Of a stretch of 64,000 nucleotides of DNA, positions 1 through 11,200 are shown piece by piece. A program made the translations under genes and the position numbers. Source of the DNA: Chimonanthus salicifolius. Its lineage: Eukaryota; Streptophyta; Magnoliopsida; Laurales; Calycanthaceae. How positions within the stretch are numbered: position 1 is the first letter of the stretch; the number at the start of each line of letters is the position of its first letter. The notes under the pieces are model-generated. The model had not been told where the DNA came from and ran no database searches. It saw only the letters and a program-made list of their open reading frames with translations. Where the stretch lies: contig CM023539.1 of NCBI GenBank assembly GCA_013350335.1, positions 38,922,631 through 38,986,630 of the forward strand, in the 5' to 3' direction.

Positions 1-1020
1 TGGAGATCAGATTGGAGGAAACATGATGACGAATGAAGTGGCAGTCAATTGCAATGTGTTTCAGGAGTTGTTTGAGCCATAAGAGCTCAGAAGAAATATT
101 GGCCATTAGTCTATATTCTTCATCTGCACTAGATTGGACAACATTCTGTCTCTAATTTCTCCATGGTACAAGATTGATTCCCAAAAGAAAAAAAAAACAA
201 TATCTAGAAGTGGAATGACAATGTTCAAGAGAGCAATCCGATCTGCATTTGAAAGTTGAAGATGACCATGGGATTGATAAAGTATGCCAACCCAGGAGTG
301 CCTTTTATGTATCATAATATGTGAAAGACAAGTTGGAGATGAGTGTCTCGAGGGGCCTGCATATGCTGACTAACAATCCTAGCAACATAGGAAATATTAG
401 GCTATGTAATAGTTAGATACATTAATCTTCCCACTATCCATTGATAATATTCTAGATGTTCCAACAACTGGCCATCATGAGTACGAAGTTTGAAATTTTG
501 ATCATATGGTGTATCAATGGGTTTACACCCAGAGGTATCTAATGTTCTAAAGAAGATCCAAGGCATATTTCCTTTGAGATAAACATATGCCTTTTGAAAA
601 TTGTGCCATGTTAATGCCCAGGAAATATTAGAGGGGCCTCAAGTCCTTCATGTTAAAAAACATTATGAAGATGAGATTTAAGAGCGCAAATAGTCAAATC
701 ATAATTGCTAGTTAAAACAATACCATCATAAAAAAAAACATATATGACTGTAATCATTATCGTTGATTGCTGCGGAACACTTAATAATTTGACCAGTGTC
801 GCTTAGAAACATAGGAAATGATGGTTGCATTGAAGTTTTTGAACCATGCATAAAAGTATTTTTCATTTCAAATTGATGAAGTGGTTAGTTTAGAGTAGTA
901 GAAATGGAGAAGAGCACTCAAACAAATGTCAACTTTTCCATTGAGGCAAATGTCTCAAGATAATCAATGTTGTACCTTTAAATCCTTTGGTTCCATGCTT
1001 TATACCTGGCAATAGATCCA
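1..1020 (-). mobile_element. Ty1-copia pol relic (reverse transcriptase to RNase H)
   Basis: Read on the minus strand, broken frames give the usual order of a copia polyprotein. Near 1010-830 there is DYLETFASMEKL followed by PLHQFEMKNTFMHGS (early reverse transcriptase). Near 735-660 there is DGIVLTSNYDLTICALKSHL, near 560-470 GCKPIDTPYD, near 410-330 YLTIT then SQHMQAPRDTHLQLVFHI, and near 130-1 SSADEEYRLMANISSELLWL (RNase H). Stops, frameshifts and an internal loss before the final IDCHFIRHHV show it is dead. The element runs off the left edge; no LTR is seen here. Confidence 0.88.
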
Positions 1021-1280
1021 ACGTGATTGTTTCAGAGCAACAATCCACTTGTAGCTAGGCCTGTTAATGGAATGGGTTTGGGCTGGCCTGCATGTTCTGT
1101 TGCTTTAATACCATTTTATTTTGAGACATTCCCTTCAAATTCTCATTGCTACTTCTCCTTTTTTTTTTGGTGCCACATGTGCCTGCCCCTAGCCACCACC
1201 TCCTTGAGTTTGCTAATCTCCTACTACATTCAGTTCCTATTTAATGAAACCCTTTTCATTCAAATTTCTCTCCACCCAGC

Positions 1281-1629
1281 TAGGGCCGGCTCAAGGGGGT
1301 AGCAAGAGAGGCAGTTGTCTTAGGCTCCCAACTTGAGAAGGCCCAAAATTTAGGACTCTTTTTTGTTTTATTGAACAAAAAGGTATTTTATTCATGTTTG
1401 CATAGGTTTTTGTATATTTAATTGTTAATCTTTAGTAAAACTTGATATAAAAAATTAAGTAGTAATTTTGCATTTCAAAAAGCAAGAAAAATAGATTTTA
1501 GATAAATTCATTTTATTATATATAATTAAAATTTGAATTAAATATTACTTATAATAATATGCTAAATACCAAGAAGGCTTTATTTAGAAATTTTGCCTTA
1601 GGGCCTCAACTTGTGTCAAGTTGGCCCTG
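1281..1629. mobile_element. hAT-type MITE with perfect 8-bp target duplication
   Basis: A 349-bp AT-rich element without coding capacity. Its ends are imperfect inverted repeats: TAGGGCCGGCTCAAG at the left and, read on the other strand, CAGGGCCAACTTGAC at the right. The identical 8-mer CACCCAGC flanks it at 1273-1280 and 1630-1637. An 8-bp duplication and ends of this kind are typical of hAT transposons. It carries no transposase and must have been mobilised in trans. Confidence 0.85.
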
Positions 1630-1637
1630 CACCCAGC

Positions 1638-2590
1638 AGAAGTTCTCTCTCCTACAGTTAGATGACAAATCCATCATGCACCTATACTGAAAATGGCTGA
1701 GATGTTTTTACACTTGATGGCATGTGTGAGGAGCTCCTTTTCATGTGAGCTCCCTTCCATTTTCCTAGCTCTTAATCTTTATTCCTACATTTCGCTTTCG
1801 TCAGAATCTCCATCTGCATGCCTGCCAATGAGATTAATCTTTCCTCTCCCATTTCTGACACTTGATATTGATTTTTTTTCCATTGAATTGCAATATCGGG
1901 TTTTTAAAGTTTTTTTTTGGAAGTCCATCTTTACCAGAATCCCTGCTCCTTGTAGATCCTATCTTTGAATGCTCCTTCTATCCACTAGTCTCACTTTGCT
2001 AAAACTTCATTTGACTGCCATAGAAGTTTTTAACTTCCAGGTGTGCATGGGGATCTGTGAAACATTGGATCCACACCTTTTTTTTTTTTTTGTTTAGAGA
2101 TGGATCTACACACTCCTTTTATATCAAATGGCCTCCAACCTCCACTTATGTAGAGAGTTCAAGATCTCCTTCTAATTTCCTTCAACTTTCTTCTCCAAAT
2201 CTGTTGCCTTGTCTGCATAACCCACCATAACTATCAACTACTCATCCCCAAGCTTCTTAATCCTTTCACATTCAACCCTTGTTCCTGTAGAAGTCGCACA
2301 ATGTTCTCCAATGACAAAGATCTCTTCAATTTTCCAATTACGCAACTTTCCAACTATCTTAGGTCATCCATGATCTCATCGTCATAGTCCTTTACCACCT
2401 CCAACCCCTCTGTTGCTTGTCCTCCTTGTGCCCTTTTGTCAACCACCTTCCAGTATGTTTGCCTATCACCACCATCTCTAGTCACCAAAGTTTGATTTGT
2501 ATTTGCTTTTGCAACAATTGAACTTCTCGTCAATAACTAGTATAAAAATTCCTTCCCTTTTGCTTGGGTGTCTCACCAACCTCTAGGTTT
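1638..2590. other. Unassigned spacer, probably LINE-derived
   Basis: No intact gene was found. The stretch is pyrimidine-rich on the plus strand with short runs of T. It lies directly beside a minus-strand RRM-like LINE relic and may be the rest of the same element, but no diagnostic motif could be read in it. Confidence 0.35.
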
Positions 2591-2860
2591 TCTTAAGTAT
2601 GACTTGTTGGACCATTAGGGCTTTTTCCTTCAACAAACTAACCATTGAGGCCCCCTATTGTTTTGCATGCTTCATACTCTACCTCAAACTCGACAAAAGC
2701 AAAAATCGCACCTTTGGCATTCCTTGTCTTGGGAATGATGTCTCTATAGAAGAAGAAAGTCTCATAACCTATAGAACAGGAAATGACTCATCTTTTACCC
2801 AAACCATTTAAAAAAAACACATGCACATGTGGTTCTAATACAAGGACAAATGAAAGGGTT
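2591..2860 (-). pseudogene. RRM-like relic, probably LINE ORF1
   Basis: On the minus strand the region 2760-2640 reads KGAIFAFVEF followed by EVEYEACKTIGGLNG. The first string fits the RNP1 motif of an RNA-recognition motif (K-G-x-[FA]-x-F-V-x-F) and the second its C-terminal helix and loop. Stops lie in the frame. Plant L1-type LINEs often begin ORF1 with such a domain, and LINE reverse-transcriptase pieces follow nearby, so a LINE origin is inferred. A decayed host RRM gene is the alternative. Confidence 0.5.
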
Positions 2861-3722
2861 CCTACATAACCCATTACATCCATGCCCTTAATGACATATC
2901 TCATCTTGAACCTAAATTGTTAAAAACAACTAAAATGGCAATTACTTAAGTACCCTTAACGACTATTTTTTATTATATTTTTTAATTTTTATGTGATGCT
3001 TAAGTCAAATAAGCAAATTAGGAATAATTATGGTTTTGATAGTTTGGTTGCTAATACCTTGGCCCAAGCCAGAGTGTCCTTCCATTTCTTTTGGTGAGCC
3101 CTATAGGAGGTTTCAATAATTTGATAAACTGGAGAACAACTTACTGTATTTCAAAGCTTTTGAAAGCTAGCAAAGGTTTCAATTGGAGATGATGCTTTTC
3201 TTGATTCGACTTCCCACTTAGGAGTTTTAATCTCCTTTGAGGCTTGAGCCTTCAAAATCTTTTCTTATTTAGTGTCAGGCAAGCATTAAATGGGTGGATG
3301 AAGTCAACACAGTAGCCAAGAGTGAATCCAAAAGTGACATTTGTGGCAAAAAATGCCAAGATCAATGAAAGTAGCCACTCTTTTACCTATTCAAGCTTTT
3401 GATAGAGTTGGACTCGAAGTTCCATTCTTAGTAGATGAAATTAGAGAAATAATTGGGGAACTTACTGAAAATGGATCTCCAAGGTTGGATAGATTTCCAA
3501 TGCCTTCGTTAAGCACTTAAGGTAGATTATTAAAAATGAGTCACTTCATTCTTCGATGAGTTCCACACACCCATTAGGTTCTCAGAAGATCTTGCTGCTA
3601 TTTTTCTAGTCTTTATTTTTTGGTAAAAAGGGAGTTCTAACCTTGTGCCAACAACCTCCTTGGCATCATCTACATGATTATTCCAATTCCTTAGTCAACT
3701 GCCTTGGAAATGTGATGTTTAT

Positions 3723-4318
3723 TGTAATGACCCGCCCCTCTGAGGCGCTGCCGCGTCAACACTACGAGGTTCAGTACAATATTATCCACTCTGGACCCAC
3801 AAATGGGTGGGTCCGCACGACTTTGTCTTTGGACCAGGCCCAACTGGCCGGCCCAAAACGCGTTGTCCTGGTATCAGAGTTACGTAGCGGCAATATTGTC
3901 CTCTTTGGGTAAACACAGAGCAACCCTCAAGGCTTTGTTTCGGCGTGTGGCACACAGCTCCACACCCAAACGCGTTGTCCTGGTATCAGAGTTACGCAGC
4001 GCCAATATTGTCCTCTTTGGGTAAACACAAAGCAACCCTCAAGGCTTTGTTTCGGCGTGTGGTACACAACTCCACACCCAAACGCGTTGTACTAAATTAA
4101 GGGGTACCTAAGCCTTATTAACCCCTCAATTTTTACCTTAACTTCCGATGTTGGATTCTTGAAATCGCCCCTCACCGCTCGATACATCAACCCAATCGAT
4201 GTGTCTCAGCACCCAGCACTCGACACATCGATCCTGCTCGATATATCGCTTGCCACCACCACCCTATACATCGCCCATACTCGATGTATAGCTCTGGGCT
4301 CTGGGTCAGGGTATTACA
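3723..4318 (-). mobile_element. Solo LTR with perfect TTTAT target duplication
   Basis: A 596-bp insertion beginning TGTAATGACC and ending GGTATTACA, flanked by the identical 5-mer TTTAT at 3718-3722 and 4319-4323. The TG...CA ends and 5-bp duplication identify an LTR; no internal region is present, so it is a solo LTR left by recombination. Minus orientation is preferred because the minus start TGTAATACCCTGACC resembles starts of other LTRs in the window. It sits inside LINE sequence, so it is the younger insertion. It holds two tandem 112-bp units. Confidence 0.8.
3859..4082. repeat. Tandem repeat, two 112-bp units, inside the solo LTR
   Basis: Units at 3859-3970 and 3971-4082 are nearly identical; a third start (CGCGTTGT) follows at 4083. 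Each unit contains CTGGTATCAGAG, which resembles the initiator tRNA-Met primer-binding site normally found just outside an LTR, and, read on the minus strand, a GGACAATATTG segment that also occurs near the ends of the TRIM LTRs of this window. Confidence 0.9.
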
Positions 4319-5020
4319 TTTATGATCATTTTGAAGGGGTACAGGGCTTTCAAATGTTTCATTGAATTCTTATGTCCAAGAATACATAGATTCAATGTTT
4401 AAATCTTGAAAATAAGGCATCTTAGCAAATTGGATTCTAAAAAGGCTTTTGATATGGTTGATTGGTCTTTATTCAATACTCTCTCCTTTTTTAGATGATA
4501 ACATAATTTGTTGAAAAAAGGGTACAAGGTGTGCACAAGATAAAGGACAAAGGCATAAATAGTTACAAAGTCAAATATTGAGGAAAATATATCCAAGGAC
4601 AAACCTAGAAAGCCACACACAAAAGAAGCGGACTTGATACATGGCCACTCTCTAGCCTCTCTCTCTCTCAAATGAACTTTTAGTTACTTAGAATAAGCAT
4701 TAATTGGTCATGAATGTAGACTTACTCTACGTGCTGGTCGGACTGATTGGCCTACTAAAATGGGTTGAACCTTGGCCTAGATTTTAGTTTTATTTATTGT
4801 TATGCTTTACACAATAACTCACTTTTAGCTCACTTTATGATGTATGGTCTTACAATGCTGGGTGATGATTAGATTTGCTGTTGACCTCATCTCTCACCTT
4901 GTTACTTGGTTGAGAGCACGGGAATATGAACATGTTTTTGGTTACCTTAGTTTATCTTTTTGGTTATTCTTCAATTGTGCCTTGAGGTTTATTACTAATT
5001 TTGTAATCTTATCTCAACAG

Positions 5021-5218
5021 GGTGAATTTAATTCTGGTAAGTCTACCGTCATCAATGCTCTACTTGGGAGGAGGTACCTCAAAGAAGGAGTTGTTCCTAC
5101 AACTAATGAAATCACTTTGTTATGCTATTCTGAGATGGATTCGAGTGGGCAGCAACGTTGTGAAAGACATCCTGATGGGCAATTTATTTGCTACTTGCCA
5201 GCACCTATCCTTAAAGAA
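5021..5218 (+). CDS. FZL: FZL exon 1 of the window: P-loop (G1) and G2
   Basis: 66 codons, phase 0 at both ends. Acceptor CTCAACAG ends at 5020; donor GTTAGT starts at 5219. It begins with [16 protein letters not shown], a GxxxxGKST nucleotide-binding loop, followed by VVPTTNEIT with the switch threonine. It ends with LPAPILKE. The preceding exon is not in the window, so the upstream intron is over 5 kb. Confidence 0.95.
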
Positions 5219-8200
5219 GTTAGTTCCATCATAACTTTAAAGGCCCTCATCCATGTGTATGTTTAGTGCTCTTGTTAATTTATGAAGGCCATTTATCACA
5301 TAGAAATTTGATTGAATCATTAGAAGAGTAAAAAAAAAAGAATAATATGAGATATACATTGTAGGCATCCCAAATACTCAAGGCACTGGTCATGGTCTGA
5401 AAGATATTTTAGAGGTGCATGAAGGCCCATTTATAGGCCAGGGCCGTAACAGCTCCTATGAGATCCTAACGTCATGGCACACTCAATTATCTCTTAACCT
5501 AGCTATGTTAGGCTTTTCAACCATTGCTATGCTCTCCATATATATTGTATGCCCCCTATTTGTAGCTATTGACTATGGTGCACAACTTTCATTGTTCACT
5601 CATCATTTGTGAATTGATGGATTTATCATTGAAGGTGGTACTGCATATCCAACTATTCAATACAGCAATTTATTAGATTGAGCCCTTGGACACCTTTATG
5701 CAATCTTATCTCAATTGGGCATGTATAGTTTTGGGTTGTGTATTATTGATGATACCATAAGCTCGTAAGGGCATCCCCAAGATTTGCATATTAACTGATG
5801 CAGGCTTCACACCCAGTAATGGGGTGATACCATGAGCTCGTAATTTCAGATATGGAAATATTTTATTTTTCATTGGCCTCAGCTGGATTTGTGATACTTG
5901 GCTTATGCTCCATGCTTTTGGTTATAAATTTTTGCTAACAAGAAATAGCAGAAGCAGATTGGATTGCAATTCGTATGCAATAGTTTTCAAAATAAGTATT
6001 TAAGTGACTTCGGCTGTGGCTTAGCAATATATTACATTTCAATTCTTGTCCTTTAATAAACTAGCATTATGAATTGCCAATGGTCATTCACATGTTTTCT
6101 GGCTCCAAGTGGATGGGACAAGGCTTTGTTGACTGTTTTCATTTCTTTCAATGATGGACATAAGTTGTATCCCTTAAAAAAAAAGTAAGTTCTCTGTGTT
6201 CTTTCCATGAAACAGATGAACCTCGTTGACACACCAGGAACAAATGTGATTCTGCATAGGCAACAACGCCTTACTGAAGAGTTTGTGCCCCGTGCGGATT
6301 TGCTTCTTTTTGTCATTTCTGCAGATCGCCCTTTAACGGAAAGTGAGGTATATGAGCTGCACTTTACCTCTGATTGACAGAGTATCCTGTATGCTACTGT
6401 GTCATGAATATTGTAGTATTAGTAATGATGCTATCTAATCATTCAGAAGGAAAAGTAATGGTGTCGTTGACCATTTTTTGTCATTTCCTCTACCAATGAA
6501 GTTCACAGTGGCATGCTCTTAGAACCTTGTTAGTTTATAATTTCTTATTGAATTTGATTTTTGAATATATTTTAGAAGATTGAAGGTGTTAAACTTTTAT
6601 TTTCATTCAGCTAAAAAACAGAAAGTAACATAAGAAAAGATGAGGATGTGAAGAGTTTTTTTTTAATTGTGAGGAGATTAGATATTGATAATTTGTTTGT
6701 TGGTAAGATTCTATAGTTAATAAAATGCCAAATACTCATACTAATGCACTCTCCCTAATGTTGCATTGTAGACATCGATCATGCTTAGCTTGCCTAACAA
6801 GTAACAACTCGTCTATGATATTGCCTCCTAGAGCTTTCATGGATGGCTCTTCTAGTGTATCTTCTAACCTAACACACATTGGATAAATGAAGTGTCTATC
6901 TTCTCTCCAATGAGGTCATAGTTAACTTTGATATGTTTGGTTCTCTTACTAAAATAGGATTTTGAATAATATATGTTGCTTTTGGATTATTCACATGTAG
7001 TCCTATATGAATTTCACATCAACTACCAAGTCCGTTTTCAAGTTTTTGTCTTCATATCTTGCCAGCACTGTGAAACCATGCCACATCTATTCTACCTCAA
7101 TACTTGATCTGCCTTAACATTTTATTTCTCATGTCTGCATGTCACCATGTATTCTCCCACAAAGGTCTAGTATTTGAATATCGACTTCCTACTATATAAT
7201 GGCCAACCCAGTTGGCATCAGTAAACAGATACATCCAAATGCCTATGTTTTGAATTAAAGTAAACATTTCCTACAGATCATCTTGAGTACCTTAGATTTT
7301 TATTGGTTGCCTCTAAAGCAAGAGGTGATTGCATGAATTCATCTTCATAGCCACTAATTCGATCTATCCAAGGTTAGCTTTTTGAGTTCTACTTTTCTAT
7401 TCTACATAGCAAAAGGCATACCCTTACTTACTGTACAATCCATCATGTCTATCTTTATCCTTCAATCCAGGTTTTTTAATGGGCTTCCTTTCGTCTTTGT
7501 TATTTCTACTTGTAACCGTTCAATTTTTCATTGAAAGGTTTTTTCTAGTCTTCTATGCACGTGCCTGAACCATCTCAAATGCTTTCCCTCATTTCCATCT
7601 ATGGAGCTATTTTAAATTCTTTTTGATGCGGTCATCCAATTTTATCCTTTTAGTATTGCTCTCACTCATGATCTTACGACATGTATCTCTTTACCATTGC
7701 TTTGTTTACTTGTCTTTTCTTTATTATCCAGCACTAACTCTTTATATAATTAACGGCCTAATATCTGTTTTATAGAATCACCCTTTCAATCGATATGGCA
7801 CTCTTTAATCACATTATACCCTCTAGCTTGCTTGCACTTAGCTCAACTACTTATGTCTTATTGGTTATATCCAAATTTGATCCTCCATTTGGTTTGGCAA
7901 TTGCACTAATTATCTAAATTTGTCACAGTTTGATATCAATTCATTTCCAATTTTATAAGGTTCCTCTTTATTTTTGTCACTGAAGTTTCACTCCATGTGT
8001 TTTATGATGACAGAAGAGGGTTTTATGACTACTTAAACCATCAACATGAATAGAGGTTTTAGACTCGAGATCCTTGGATCTGAATCTAGGATTCTGAAAT
8101 GAAATCTTGGATATCCAATTCTCACTTTCACTCGAGAAAGGAAGAGATATTTCTAATTTCAATAGGACAAAATTCACCGAAGAAATTAGGTGTTCTAATA

Positions 8201-11200
8201 ATTCAATTCGAATGAGGAATTGGGAATCCGAATGTTGAATTCCAATGCACTTAATTAAATGCAATTAAGAAATTAACATATGTATGAATTCAAATCCGGC
8301 TCGAATTTGGATTGGAAACCAAAGAACTTTCTAATGAATCAATTTGAATGTGGAATTAAAATTTAATCGAGTAATTGAAACATACAGACATGAACACATT
8401 AAAAATTCATCATGCAACATTCAATAAGTAGATTAAAATTTAATTCAAACACAAATTCAAATAAGATCTAAAAGAAACCCAATAAAGAGACTCACCAAAT
8501 TTGCAAACTCAACAAGGAAGCAATGCTTAGAATTCAACTCAAATTTTTTTTTTCTTTGTATACAATGCTTGGCCGAACCATGAATTTATAGGCTCTAAAC
8601 AACATAAAGAAAAAAGGAAATAAATGCAAAAAATCCAAGCAAATTCGTGCTGGGCCTGCATGCCCAGATTTTGTCTGAATTGGGCCGGTTTCTAAATGGG
8701 TCCTTTTTACATAATTATTGGACTAAAAAAGAGACAGATTTTAAAATTATAAATAACCTGTATAAGATCTTGGTTGAGTACTGTGGACATCACAGCCTGT
8801 CCGGTCTCTTACCTTGCAAAAAATTCTTAAAATCCAGCCCAGTTTCGGTCCCAGCTCAGGCCTGCACGCTCAGATTCTGCAGGAATTAGGTCCATCTTCA
8901 GTTCTCACGTCTCTACAGTTTGCAGAGGATTTCAGCCACCAATTCAGCAGTGATTTTAGCCTCTTTTATTGGGGGTCTTGCTGAATATATCAGCACCATA
9001 GGTCGACCCATTCCATTATCAAAATTGCAATGCACGTGCAAGGAAACCTTCCATTATGGGTTTTCAATTTTGACCTGCAATATCCCGCCCATAGGGTGCC
9101 AAAGTCCCATATTGCTAGTTGCGTTGAAAATTCCCTAGTATATAAGTGGTGCCCTTCCTCCTTCTAACACAATGCCTTTTGAGAGCAACAGTGAATTGAC
9201 TCACCAAAACAAAGCCGTGTGGGCCCAAAGTGGACAATATTGTCTAGCGGTACGGATCGTTACAAATGGTATCAGAGCATGGTTCAACTCTCTACCTGAG
9301 AGTGTGGGCTTGGTTGTTGTGTGTGTAGAGCCGGGGACGGCTCTGGCTTTAAGGGGGTAGGTTGCAATACCCCGCCCATAGGGTGCCAAAGTCCCACATT
9401 GATAGTTGCGTTGAAAATTCCCTAGTATATAAGTGGTGCCCTTCCTCCTTCTAGCACAAGGCCTTTTGGGAGCAATAGTGAGTTGGCTCACCAAAACAAA
9501 GCCGTGTGGGTCCGTGTGTGGGCCCCAAGCGGACAATATTGTGCTAGTGGGACGGGTCGTTACACGACCACAAACAAGCCCACGAATACATGTCCTTAGT
9601 GATGCTGTTTTTTGAGTGCGTTCCTTGCCAAATTGGCATCCGTGGGGTCCACTTAGATAGTAGCTGATGTGGATTTCGAGTGGGTCCAGATGGAAACCAA
9701 ACGGGTTTGGTTTCTTGGGCATTTGGGCCCAAAATGTCTCTCAAATGGGCCGAGGCCCATGGATGATTAAATGGGCTTTAATCCATGTACAAGTGGGTCC
9801 ATTAAGATGCTCTAGAGACCCTCTCTTCCATCCATCAACTCTAGGTTCAATTTGGGTAAAAAATAAATTCATATGGGCCCCATTTTCGTCTAATGGACTT
9901 TCCACAATTTCACCCGATTCAAATGGGCGTTGGCCGATCATTTTATCTATGTTATGCTAATTTTTAGACCATCCATCTCTAAACTTTCCTCCATAAATCC
10001 AATTTCTTGTTTAATTAATTGCATAAATTGATTAACCATGTATATATTTTTTGAAAAGGGAATGAGAATACTTTTAATAAACTAACAAAACAGAGATGAA
10101 GACTAAGTGACCAAGATGGACACGAGAACAAAATCTTATGACAAATGAAAATAAAGAAAGAAAACGGTTAGAAGAAACCAAAAAGCACAATCAAAGTAGA
10201 GATGATTCAAAGAATGAATCACATCTAGTTTCTCCATGCTTTGCCAAAAAGTGTGCCACACCATTAGCTGACTATGAACATGAACAAAAGAAACATCCTA
10301 GGATAGGCATAGGTGTTTAATCTTCATAAACAGTATAATCATCTTCCACAGTAGGTTTTTTCCCTGAGACTAACTATATTAACCGGTTTAGAACCCACTA
10401 TGCACAATTTACCAGTTGTCCCTTGAAGCATAAACCCATTGGTATAGAAACTAGAAACTTTCTGAAGGTCTCCACGTGGAGTGTATTTATAAGGTCTCCA
10501 GTTGATGCAAAGAGCTATCCTTTTTTAGTGAGAGAATTTTAATTGGATTTGTTGGCACCAAAAGTTTTGCACATTGCTTCAAGAACACATAATTTAGATA
10601 TCTATAAGCTGCATCCAACAAGCTAAAGATCTTAAAAGATCCATGCAAGATCATGAAGATCCAAACTCTATGAACTCTAACCATGTCAATCTAATGTCAA
10701 CATTGTCCGGTCATGGCAATCTGATACTCATACAAATTGATTGAGTGAAGATCCAACAAGCTCCATGATGATTGGGACCTAAAGTTCAGTCAATCAAAAA
10801 GAAGACATCCATAATGCCAGAATGTCTAAAAGGATGATCTATGACATATCCAAGGTTCGAGGGATGTTAAAAACAAAAAAATCGTTGATTAGATGAGTGG
10901 ATCCAAAGATATAATAGGGGCCCACCTATGATCAGACTTGAGAGAAACTTGATGATCCTTTGATTACCTTCCAAACACAACTTACAGAGCGCCAATTGGA
11001 TACATAGATCAAAAAATACAAGATGCGGCTCACTCATGATGATTGTACGATCATGACTTGGGAATCACTTAGGAGATTCTTCTGTTGTCTTCCAAACACA
11101 ATTTACGGATCGTATATTAGATACATGGATCAAAAGATAAAAGATGCGGCCACTCTTGGTGATCATAGATCATGACTTGGGATCCACTTGGGAGATCCTT

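Larger units (their letters stand above)
3290..4480 (+). mobile_element. L1-type LINE reverse-transcriptase relic, split by a solo LTR
   Basis: The clearest part is 4421-4475, which reads LSKLDSKKAFDMVDWSLF, the conserved LINE reverse-transcriptase segment around the first catalytic aspartate (usual form KLDFEKAFDMVDW). Sequence on the other side of the inserted solo LTR (about 3290-3717) shows weak LINE-like frames and is assigned to the same copy by position. Several stops are present. Confidence 0.6.

Noticed and set aside
3859..4082. Tandem 112-bp units as a CRISPR-like or satellite array
   Set aside because: Only two units within a solo LTR of a plant genome.
4844..5266. Open frame starting with its own ATG upstream of the P-loop
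   Set aside because: The part before 5021 is intron: a good acceptor (CTCAACAG) precedes GEFNSGKST, and the upstream residues do not resemble FZL.
6216..6218. ATG at the start of an FZL exon as a possible start codon
   Set aside because: It follows an acceptor AG and codes an internal methionine that aligns within the G3 region.
9201..9744. 173-codon minus frame and overlapping plus frames
   Set aside because: They run across the TRIM LTRs, primer site and interior, which are non-coding.
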